This document shows positions 20,640 through 28,625 of a DNA stretch of 64,000 nucleotides, piece by piece. The first letter of the stretch is position 1. Each line of letters begins with the position of its first letter. The position numbers were made by a program, and so were the translations under genes. The stretch spans positions 3,038,001 through 3,102,000 of the forward strand of contig JACONQ010000002.1 of NCBI GenBank assembly GCA_014281115.1. The letters run 5' to 3'. The notes under the pieces are model-generated. The model ran no database searches. It was not told the DNA's origin and saw nothing but the letters and a program-made list of their open reading frames with translations. This stretch comes from Laburnicola sp. R22_1. Lineage: Eukaryota; Ascomycota; Dothideomycetes; Pleosporales; Didymosphaeriaceae.

Positions 20640-21137
20640 ATGTCCTCCGAAAGCTCGCCCACGAATGGCTCGAGTGGCAAGGACCGCCCGCGCCTCAGCG
20701 AAGCCCAGAAGAAAGCCAACCACATCCGCTCCGAGCAGAAGCGCCGCGAGGGCATCCGCCAGGGCTTCGACCGCCTTGCCTCCATTGTTCCCGGCATGGA
20801 GGGCCAAGGCCGCAGTGAGGCTGTTGTTCTGGAAGCCACGCTCGAGTTTATGCGAGAGAAGATCGAGGAGCGCCAAAACCTCATCGACGCCGCAAAGGCA
20901 AGAGGCTTGGATGCTACCGCGTGGGAGCTGCCGCCCTACACGATCCAAGCAAATGAACGCCAGAAAAAGCGGAACGAAGTCGAGCAGCAGCAGCAGTCCG
21001 AGCAGCAGCAATCTGAGCAGCACAAGTCCGACCAACAGCAATCCGAACCGCAGAGATCCGAACAGCACCAAGTTGAACCGCAGGAATCCGACCAGCAGCC
21101 ATCCGAACAGCAACAGACCAACGGATCAGCACAGTGA
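20640..21137 (+). CDS. INO4-like bHLH transcription factor
   Basis: Single exon, 165 aa. The N-terminal third carries a basic helix-loop-helix domain. The basic region EAQKKANHIRSEQKRREGIR has the His/Glu/Arg pattern (H..E..RR) of E-box binders, helix 1 is GFDRLASIVP, and after a short loop helix 2 is SEAVVLEATLEFMREKIEE. The spacing and small size match Ino4-type proteins, which dimerise with a partner bHLH to control phospholipid genes in yeast (family knowledge). The rest of the protein is a Gln/Ser/Glu-rich tail made of short imperfect QSEQ- and QQSE-type repeats from about residue 116 on, encoded by CAG/CAA-rich DNA. The ATG at 20640 is preceded by CCACC and begins MSSESSPTNGSSGKD. HPM1 follows 302 bp downstream on the same strand. 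Confidence 0.82.
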   Translation: MSSESSPTNGSSGKDRPRLSEAQKKANHIRSEQKRREGIRQGFDRLASIVPGMEGQGRSEAVVLEATLEFMREKIEERQNLIDAAKARGLDATAWELPPYTIQANERQKKRNEVEQQQQSEQQQSEQHKSDQQQSEPQRSEQHQVEPQESDQQPSEQQQTNGSAQ

Positions 21138-21439
21138 TCGTGGTATCCATGGGATGTCGGGTGGATGCTTGGAGGGACGAGGGAAATTGGTTACTTTTAC
21201 ATCAACCTCCAACGACAAGCGTGTAGCACTGGCTTGGATGCGATGCTCCCCCTTCTGGTGAACATTTTTATTCAACATCCACACAGAACCATAGACTGAT
21301 ATATCGCGACGTTGGCGCGTTCTTCTTTTGTATAGGGTGACCCACCAATGACGGAGTGGGTACTTATCGATAAGAGCCACAAAATAAACCACCACATGTC
21401 ACATACCCATCTCCATAATACCCACCTGTGCCCTCAAAC
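21138..21439. other. Intergenic region between bHLH and HPM1 genes
   Basis: 302 bp between the bHLH stop codon and the HPM1 start codon, both on the + strand. It must hold the bHLH 3' end and the HPM1 promoter. No repeat or motif was recognised. Confidence 0.5.
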
Positions 21440-22671
21440 ATGTCTTTTAGTTTCGGCTTCTCCGGCGACGACATAGAAGAAGACCCAAACCATGTCTCGC
21501 ACACCGCGCCGAGCACCGCCGACGCAGCGCAAGATGCACCCCCACCCATCCCCGCCCGAACACATGATTTAGACGACCTGGTAGGTAAGAAGCCTCGAAT
21601 CAAACATATGAATTGAACAACACACCATATCTATATGACACATCTAACCTTGCACCCAGCTCTCCACCCTCCCCGACAAAGTCTCCTACTCCATCTTCAC
21701 CATCACCTCCCCCAAAGGCCTCACCGCGCGCCTCCCCCGCCGCGAACTCTTCGATGTCCGCCTCCAACTCATGGCCGAAGACGACGGCACCTCCTCCGTC
21801 CCGCTAGCCGGCCTCGATGTAATCAACCCACCCCCACAACGCACACAGCATAGCATCTACTAACCCCCCACCCTTCCCTCAGACCACCGACCTCCAACCC
21901 AACATCTACGAAGGCGGCTACAAAACCTGGGAATGCAGCACCACCCTCGTACACCACCTGCTGGACCACGGCCCGCGCAAAGCCCTCAGCGACCTCCACC
22001 GCGTGCACCACGTCCTCGAGCTCGGCTGCGGGTCTGCCCTCCCTTCTCTCCTGCTGTTCCAGTACGCCCTGCGACACGGGCTGAACATGTACTTTACGCT
22101 TGCAGACTACAACGTCGACGTGTTGCGGCTCGTTACGCTGCCGAATTTGCTCCTCGTGTGGGCTACGACGCTGGATGCTGCGCGGGCGGGTGACCTCTTC
22201 GGTGGGGACGCCGCTGCTCTATGCGCGGAAAACGACGCCATGAAGGAAGGTGAAGGGGGCGATGTATACCTCACCCCCGCCGTACTCACCGCCTTCAAAG
22301 CCGCCCTCTCTTCCACAACCACAACACTAACCCTCCTCTCCGGCTCCTGGACCCCGACCTCCGCGCTCCTCCCCCTCATCCCCTCCGCCCCCTCCCTAAA
22401 CACACTCCTCCTCGCCTCAGAAACAATCTACAGTCCCGCCAGCCTAGTCGCGTTTACAGACGCCATGGTGGCGCTCATGGCGCGCGTGGAGACGGGGAAG
22501 GCGCTCGTTGCGGCCAAGAGGGTGTATTTTGGGGTCGGGGGGAGCGTCGATGCGTTCAAGGAGTGTTGTGGGGAGAGGGGGTGTGTGGTGAATGAGGTGG
22601 GGGGTGGGGCGCTGGGGGCCGGTGAGGCGGAGGGGGTTAGGAGGGTGGTTTGTGAGGTGCAGATGTGTTAG
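21440..22671 (+). CDS. HPM1: Protein-histidine N-methyltransferase HPM1
   Basis: Three exons (21440-21580, 21660-21818, 21883-22671) give 362 aa in one frame. The start MSFSFGFSGDDIEEDP is the usual acidic HPM1 N-terminus. Exon 2 begins LSTLPDKVSYSIF. In exon 3, YEGGYKTWEC precedes the S-adenosylmethionine-binding motif LELGCGSALPSLLLF (about residue 146), followed by FTLADYNVDVLRLVTLPNLL and the late LLASETIYSP block. HPM1/METTL18 proteins methylate a histidine of ribosomal protein L3 (family knowledge). Intron 1 uses GTAGGT at 21581; a GTAAGA four bases later would break the frame. The nucleotide composition switches from A/C-rich to G/T-rich inside exon 3. A serine/threonine-rich, low-conservation stretch lies before LLSGSW. 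Confidence 0.9.
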
Positions 22672-23041
22672 GGGGGGGGTTGAGGTGGGCAGGTATGATG
22701 GGTAGGTAGGAGGGGTGTTTTTTTTTGTTTTGGAAGCAAGAGCTTGGGTTTGGTATGCGTTTTGGGTATCTACTATCTAGATTTGTGCTATGGGTGGATG
22801 TGTATGTGCTTTGAGGACGAGGGGAAAAGTCGAGAGAAAGTGGCTTGGCGTGCCGTGCCGTGTCCGTCGCGAATAGTAGGTAGTATCCACCCTTCCGTCC
22901 AACACCGTATCCAACAGTCTCGGCATACGCATACACGACTGTCCCTTAATTCGCGACCCCCCATCGCCCACACCAAGTATACATATCCAACCGCCTTGCA
23001 TCCACCGTCCTACCGTCCTTTTTCCTACCAGCAGCAGCGTC
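22672..23041. other. Convergent intergenic region
   Basis: 370 bp between the 3' ends of HPM1 (+) and the membrane-protein gene (-). It begins with a G-run (GGGGGGGG at about 22671-22679) and a T-run and ends in C/A-rich sequence. No gene is supported. Confidence 0.55.
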
Positions 23042-24853
23042 CTACGCCCCCACCTTCTTCGCATACACAGTCGGCCCCTCCCCCACCGCACCACCCTCCA
23101 GCCTCGCACCCCCCTCCTTTGCACCACTCCCCTCCGCCAACCCCCTCCTCACCGCCTCCCTCTCCAAAAGCATAGCCTCCCCCCTCACATCCCTCAACCT
23201 ATCCACACACCTTCCCACAACCTCAATATGCCACTGCAGCGGAACATCCTCCCTCCACCCCAGCACCTCCGGCGCGCCCACCCCTTCCCTCAGATTCTCC
23301 AACCCAGCCTCAATCTCCTGCAACTTAAGCAACGTCGCAGTGACATGCTGCACAGCCAGCGCCCGATACCGCATGACCTCGCGAAGGAGCTGGAGACTCG
23401 CTGCCGAGGACGCCTTAGACGAGCGGTTCCCGCCTAGCTTGGTCCACAGCTGCGCGAGGAGGAGGTCGCGGTCGCGCGAGACGTACGTGTCGTCGCGGAC
23501 GGCAATGTCGGCGATGACGTCGAGGCGGGTTTCGAGCGCGTCGAGGAGCGCGATGAGCGCTTCCGAGTTCGCTATCAGGGCCTCGATGTTTTGCTTTACT
23601 TTGGCGACGTGGGTGACGTATTGGGTGAAGACGCGGTGGGCGAGGGGTTCAGCGGGGGGGTAGAGGACGGAGAAGGGGTTGAGGTAGAAGAGGGCGCCCG
23701 TTGTGAACGAGGAAGCGGCTTCTTGGGCGGCGAGGCCGTGCAGCACTTGCAGCGTCCATTTGTTGGTCGAGATGACTTGGTCCATTACGTAGCCTATTTT
23801 GCCGTTGTATTTGGCGAGGGCGTCGGAGGCTTCGCGCGCTGTGTCGATGAAGTAGTCGAATTCGACGGAGAGCTCGGCGCGGCTGGGGAGGCGGGAGAAT
23901 TTGACTTGGGAGCGGAGGTCGCGGATGGCGACTTGGCTTTTTTTCATGTTGGCGGGGAGGGCGTACGAGTCTGCGTTGGCTTCTAGGACGGATTCGAAGG
24001 CGGATTGGATGTTGACTAGTTCTTCGAAGTCGGCGTGGCGGTTGGAGGAGGTGGTATCGCAGAAGGGGAGGAGGTAGGAGGAGCCTGGGATGATGCAGAT
24101 GGGTGTTAGGGCGGATTGGAAGGTGTTGCGCAGGAAAATGGAGGAGAAATGCAAGGCTGCGAAGAGGGCTGCGATGCCTAGGGCGGTGCCGAGGAGGGGC
24201 TTCATGAAGTGGTTCATGGCGTAGGCGAAGATGTCGATGAGGTATTCGAGGATGGGCCAGCCGAAGTGAACGCGCAAGAGTTCGACGTAGTGCCATGGGC
24301 CGACTGGTTCTTCTTGGCCTTTCCGCTGTTGTGCGGTTGTAGTAGATTGGGAATTCGGCTTTGCTTTGACCCTTCGAGAGGTTGACCCTTGCGAGGCTGA
24401 CATCCGACTCTTTCTATCCAGTGTAAACATCGGCCTAGTTTTCCTGCTTTTGATATGCGATTGGCGCAAAGGGGATGCGTTTTTGAAACCACCTGTAGAC
24501 GCATCTATAGGAGAGGGCATTATGAAGCTTGGTCCCGATGACGGAGGTGTGTGGGAGAAATATCCGGAGCTGCTCCCTGATGCTTCTCGTATGCGCGAGG
24601 CGCGACCCGTCGGATTTCTGGAAGGTGTATCCCGAGGTGTTCGCGAAGCTCGCGTGGTTCTAGGTGGGAGCGGTGTCGCCATGTCGTCCTCGTTGTCTTC
24701 CTCGGGCTCGTCGAAATTGCTTTCACTCCCAGTATCTGACAATGAGTTCGAGTAGGCAGAATGAATGGATGGATTGTCATCGGAGATGTAATCTGCGGTG
24801 CCCCAGGAGTCTCCTAGGCTGCCGTTCAGCCTGCGCGATGGTGCGCTGGTCAT
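23042..24853 (-). CDS. Conserved fungal membrane protein, function unknown
   Basis: Single-exon frame of 603 aa. The first ~190 residues are disordered, Ser/Arg/Thr-rich and acidic in one stretch (NFDEPEEDNEDDMATP). A block WHYVELLRVHFGWPILEYLI and one clear hydrophobic segment (LLGTALGIAALFAALHF, about 218-240) follow. The C-terminal 350 residues are predicted largely helical with coiled-coil character. I do not recognise a catalytic motif. The layout (long disordered N-terminus, one membrane span, helical lumenal or cytosolic part) resembles uncharacterised ascomycete proteins and could suit an endoplasmic reticulum or nuclear-envelope role, but that is only a guess. It is divergent from the mitochondrial threonyl-tRNA synthetase, with 439 bp between starts. 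Confidence 0.75.
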   Translation of the reverse strand: MTSAPSRRLNGSLGDSWGTADYISDDNPSIHSAYSNSLSDTGSESNFDEPEEDNEDDMATPLPPRTTRASRTPRDTPSRNPTGRASRIREASGSSSGYFSHTPPSSGPSFIMPSPIDASTGGFKNASPLRQSHIKSRKTRPMFTLDRKSRMSASQGSTSRRVKAKPNSQSTTTAQQRKGQEEPVGPWHYVELLRVHFGWPILEYLIDIFAYAMNHFMKPLLGTALGIAALFAALHFSSIFLRNTFQSALTPICIIPGSSYLLPFCDTTSSNRHADFEELVNIQSAFESVLEANADSYALPANMKKSQVAIRDLRSQVKFSRLPSRAELSVEFDYFIDTAREASDALAKYNGKIGYVMDQVISTNKWTLQVLHGLAAQEAASSFTTGALFYLNPFSVLYPPAEPLAHRVFTQYVTHVAKVKQNIEALIANSEALIALLDALETRLDVIADIAVRDDTYVSRDRDLLLAQLWTKLGGNRSSKASSAASLQLLREVMRYRALAVQHVTATLLKLQEIEAGLENLREGVGAPEVLGWREDVPLQWHIEVVGRCVDRLRDVRGEAMLLEREAVRRGLAEGSGAKEGGARLEGGAVGEGPTVYAKKVGA

Positions 24854-25292
24854 GCTGAGATAGATTCGCTATAGCGGGAGGGAAGAATAGAGGCTGACAA
24901 GGTAAAGTTGTGGTTTATAGAGTGCTGTGCGGGCAAGGAAGCTTATATAGGAAATGTTGAGAACGACCTGCGACATTCACAAGTTGGGTCGATAAACATT
25001 GAGGCTGGGGGTGCGCGAGGTCGCCACTTCCCACGAGATATGACGTGGTGTATGGCCAATCAGTGGCGTCCAAGAAAAGTGCCAAAGTGTTTTCCACCTC
25101 TAGGATTAGCTCTGATACTGATACTGGAAACATACATCCAAATGTTCACAACGCGTTTCGTGCGCAACGTGTGGTGAGGTGTGAGGGTACGACGTCATCA
25201 TCAGATAAGATGCCGCTAGCTTTATGCCAAGGCGCTAGCTCTCCATTCGTCTCGAAGCTAGAGCAGAGCTCTGAGGATGGCCAGCTTTCTCG
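24854..25292. promoter_or_regulatory. Divergent promoter region
   Basis: 439 bp between the membrane-protein start (minus) and the threonyl-tRNA synthetase start (plus). No clear TATA element. Palindromic-looking words near TGACGTGG (25041) and GACGTCATCATC (25190) could be bZIP-type sites; this is weak evidence. Confidence 0.4.
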
Positions 25293-26933
25293 ATGCCGCG
25301 TTTACGGCCGCTTTCCTCGGTGCCAAAACTTCTTGGACGCTTTCAATTGAAGCCCTTAAATTACCGTAGACATGTGCCGCTCTTTGCGAGGAGCTGCTCG
25401 TGTTCCGCCCCGCAGCAGCTGCAGAAATCGGTGATTCTCAACGCACAAGAAGCTTCGCACAATGCACAGCTCAACCCCACAACATCCGACCCGCCTACGC
25501 CTCCGACCGACCATCGCACTCTCGCGCAGTCGCACGACCTCTTCATAACCTCGCCCTACTCCCCCGGCTCGCCTCTGCTCCTACCCAATGGCGCCTACGT
25601 CTTTCAGAAGCTGCAATCTTTTCTTCGAGCGCAGTACCCGCAGTTCGGATTTCAGGAGGTGATTACGCCGACGATATACAAGAAGTCACTATGGCAGAAA
25701 TCAGGCCACTGGGAGAACTATGCAGAAGACATGTTCAGCGTGCAGGGGCGCGGCGCGTCTGGACAGACTGAAAACGCGGAGACTGGCCAGGATGAAGAAT
25801 TTGGACTGAAGCCGATGAACTGCCCGGGGCATTGCCTGTTGTTCAGAGATCAGATCAAAAGCTACAGGGATCTGCCTATACGATACGCCGACTTCAGCGC
25901 GCTGCATCGGAACGAGATATCAGGGGCCTTGACCGGCTTGACGCGAGTTCGGCGCTTCCACCAGGACGATGCGCATATTTTCTGTCGGCCAGACCAGATC
26001 CTGTCAGAGATCGAGCAAACTCTAAAGTTTGTGGGCATGGTTTATGACACGTTCGGGCTGGGGCCGTACAAGCTCTTGCTTTCTACACGGCCAGACGGAC
26101 ATTTTATTGGGACAGCGGAGGAGTGGAACAGGGCAGAGCAGCAGCTCACCACTGCACTGAACAATAGCGGAAGAGAATGGGCGATTAATGAGGGTGATGG
26201 TGCTTTCTACGGCCCGAAGATCGACATCATCTTGAAGGATGCAAATGGGAAGGAACACCAGACCGCCACTATTCAACTCGACTTCCAGCTTCCGCAGCGT
26301 TTCGACCTGCAATACCAGGCATCGCCAGAGGAGCTAGAGACAGGCTTGCAGTCGGCGGGAGACAGAGACATTGACCCTTCAAACCGCCGACCCGTCATCG
26401 TCCACCGCGCTATCTATGGCTCACTGGAACGCTTCATGGCTCTGCTTATTGAGCACTACGCTGGAAAATACCCATTCTGGCTCTCACCCCGTCCCGCCAC
26501 CATCCTCGCACTTAATCAGGATCTCAAAGTCGTAGAGTACGCCGCTCGGATCCAATCCGTGCTTTCGGGTCTCCAGCACCCTCTCGCCGCACCCACGCCC
26601 TCGTCTGCCAAACCCACACCGCAGCCGCTATCTGCCATCCACCTCCCCGTGGACATCGACACCAGCGCCCGCCCTCTCGGCAAGAAACTCGCCGAAGCTC
26701 GCGAAAAGAAGTACAACCACATCATCGTTGTAGGTGACAAAGAAGTCGAGGCGCAAACTCTTCGGCTACAGGTCATGAACCAGCCAAACGAGGCTGCGAC
26801 GGTGGAGACGTTGGGCGAAGTATTACAACGCCAGATGGGCGATGCGGATCGGTCGAAGGGGAATGTGACGGTTTCGATGGATTTGGCGCAGGCGAGGAGG
26901 TATTTTGAGGATATGGTTAATGGGTATTTGTAG
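25293..26933 (+). CDS. MST1: Mitochondrial threonyl-tRNA synthetase
   Basis: Single exon, 546 aa, class II aminoacyl-tRNA synthetase. The Arg/Leu-rich N-terminus fits a mitochondrial targeting sequence. There is no N-terminal editing domain, as in yeast Mst1. Motif 1 lies around FGFQEVITPTIYKKSLW. The block GLKPMNCPGHCLLFRD (about residues 172-187) carries the zinc-binding cysteine. Motif 2 is RNEISGALTGLTRVRRFHQD followed by DAHIFC. Motif 3 is HRAIYGSLERFMALLIEHY. The C-terminal anticodon-binding domain includes SPRPATILALN and KYNHIIVVGDKE. It charges mitochondrial tRNA-Thr. The frame is intact. The transposon nest begins 470 bp downstream. Confidence 0.92.
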   Translation: MPRLRPLSSVPKLLGRFQLKPLNYRRHVPLFARSCSCSAPQQLQKSVILNAQEASHNAQLNPTTSDPPTPPTDHRTLAQSHDLFITSPYSPGSPLLLPNGAYVFQKLQSFLRAQYPQFGFQEVITPTIYKKSLWQKSGHWENYAEDMFSVQGRGASGQTENAETGQDEEFGLKPMNCPGHCLLFRDQIKSYRDLPIRYADFSALHRNEISGALTGLTRVRRFHQDDAHIFCRPDQILSEIEQTLKFVGMVYDTFGLGPYKLLLSTRPDGHFIGTAEEWNRAEQQLTTALNNSGREWAINEGDGAFYGPKIDIILKDANGKEHQTATIQLDFQLPQRFDLQYQASPEELETGLQSAGDRDIDPSNRRPVIVHRAIYGSLERFMALLIEHYAGKYPFWLSPRPATILALNQDLKVVEYAARIQSVLSGLQHPLAAPTPSSAKPTPQPLSAIHLPVDIDTSARPLGKKLAEAREKKYNHIIVVGDKEVEAQTLRLQVMNQPNEAATVETLGEVLQRQMGDADRSKGNVTVSMDLAQARRYFEDMVNGYL

Positions 26934-27403
26934 TGGTGGGTGGATGTGTATGTGTAGGTTAGAGGGTATGTATATTTGTCGTGTGTGAATCTTTAGGCTT
27001 GAGTCGGGTCCTTGGATGATGAGGTGTTGAGTGCTTTTTCCTGCTGGATGGTCTTGTTTGAGTATCCTGAATTGTGGTGCCTATCTCTCCATCTACTGTT
27101 TCCTCATCTCTTGCTTAGTCTTCATGGGAAACAATGTTGCCCCATGAGAAGGGCTCGCACATGTCGTGGCCTGTTTAAAATTATGCCACCCAGGTAGTTG
27201 CATGCTAACACTACACTCAGCTTCTACAGGGACAGATTCAGTATAAGTGCCAGAAAGGAGGTCAATTGCAACGGGATACCGAACGGTGGCAGCAGATATG
27301 TTTGGTAGTTTTATAGGAAACAGTTGGTGCTGGATATAGCCTTCAGGGGACAAACTATGGCTCACCGGGCAGGAGAAACGGTCTAATCTTACCTAAGCAC
27401 CTA
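26934..27403. other. Flank left of the transposon nest
   Basis: 470 bp between the synthetase stop and the first Fot1-type element. On the minus strand 27093-27365 is open with a low-confidence amino-acid text (for example LFPIKLPNISAATVRYPVAI). It may be one side of a gene interrupted by the transposons (see 34373-34743), but the frame does not join directly. Confidence 0.35.
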
Positions 27404-27491
27404 CCGTGTCCGTGCGCGTAATGCCCGGATTCGCGTAATGCCCGCGCAACACCAAAACACCCTAACTTCAGCACGCGATAACTCCACCATT

Positions 27492-28625
27492 ATGGATCCA
27501 TATCAGGCTGCGATTGATGAGATAGAATCGCGAGAACCAGGAGAAGATTTTTCATATACAGAAGTTGCTGCTAGGCATGGGCTTGAACGATCTACGTTGG
27601 GTCGAAGGCATCGAGGGGTAACGCGCCCCAGGCAGGTCAAGAATATCAACCAGCTGAAACTCAACCTACAGCAAGAGCAGGAGCTCGTACAATATATCAA
27701 AGGACTTACAGAGAGACAAATACCTCCCACTAGAGAGATGATACAGAACTTCGCCTCTACTATAGCAAAGGAGCCAGTCAGCGAGAGCTGGGTTACCCGC
27801 TTTATCAACCAACACAGCATTCAGCTTATCTCGCAATAGACAGTCGGCATGGACAGCAATCGCCACAAAGCTAATTCAGAGGATAAATATCGCCTCTATT
27901 TCAACCTCCTACACAGCAAGATTAATTAGTATCAGATAGATCCTCGTCATATCTACAATATGGACGAAAAAGGCTTCCTAATCAGTATCGTGGGTAGATC
28001 AAAACGGATATTCAGCAGACGAATGTGGGAGAAGAAGGAGGTTAGGGCATCGCTCCAGGATGGCAATCGCGCATGGATTACGCTCCTAGCATGTATCTGC
28101 GCTAATAGATTAGCTCTGCCGCCAAGCCTCATCTATGAGGCTGCAAACAAGGGCATCCAATCAAGCTAGGTAGAGGATATTAAGGCAGGAGAACAAGAAG
28201 TCTTTATTACCTCATTACCCTCTGGCTAGACGAACAACAATATTGGGCTTGCCTGGCTTAAACAGGTATTTGATCGCTGCACAAAAGAGAAGACCCGCCG
28301 ATTATATCGACTCTTAATCGTAGATGGCCATGGATCCCACATCACTATGGACTTTATCGACTACTGTGATCAGCATAGGATCCTCCTTGCTATCCTGCCT
28401 CCTTATTTAACTCATACGCTTCAGCCTCTCGACGTTGCGATGTTTAAGCCTCTATCAACAGCCTACTCAGCAGAGCTATCAAGATATCTCCATAGAAGCC
28501 AGGGCCTGGTTTCTATCACCAAAGGCGCTTCTTCCCCCTATTCTGGAACGCGTGGAAGGTCTCCTTTAAGGAATCAACTATCCTGAGCTCTTTTAGAGCC
28601 ACAGGTATATCGCCACCTAATCCTG
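27492..28625 (+). pseudogene. Fot1/pogo transposase, 5' part (degenerate)
   Basis: Starts MDPYQAAIDEIESREPGED, a helix-turn-helix psq-type DNA-binding region (FSYTEVAARHGLERSTLGRR), then the CENP-B-type second DNA-binding region. Catalytic blocks follow: MDEKGFLISI (first Asp), LLIVDGHGSH (second Asp) and THTLQPLDVAMFKPL (third acidic residue). Four in-frame stops are visible up to about 28230. Comparison with the related element at 32335 shows CGATGG turned into CAATAG at the first one, as expected from RIP. A one-base frameshift lies near 28520. The reading frame then continues to the retrotransposon insertion and resumes at 31353. Confidence 0.88.
28612..28625. repeat. Target-site duplication of the retrotransposon (left copy)
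   Basis: GCCACCTAATCCTG at 28612-28625 is repeated exactly at 31353-31366 on the other side of the insert. Removing one copy plus the insert rejoins the transposase reading frame (ISPPNP followed by DPILNRF). Confidence 0.95.
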
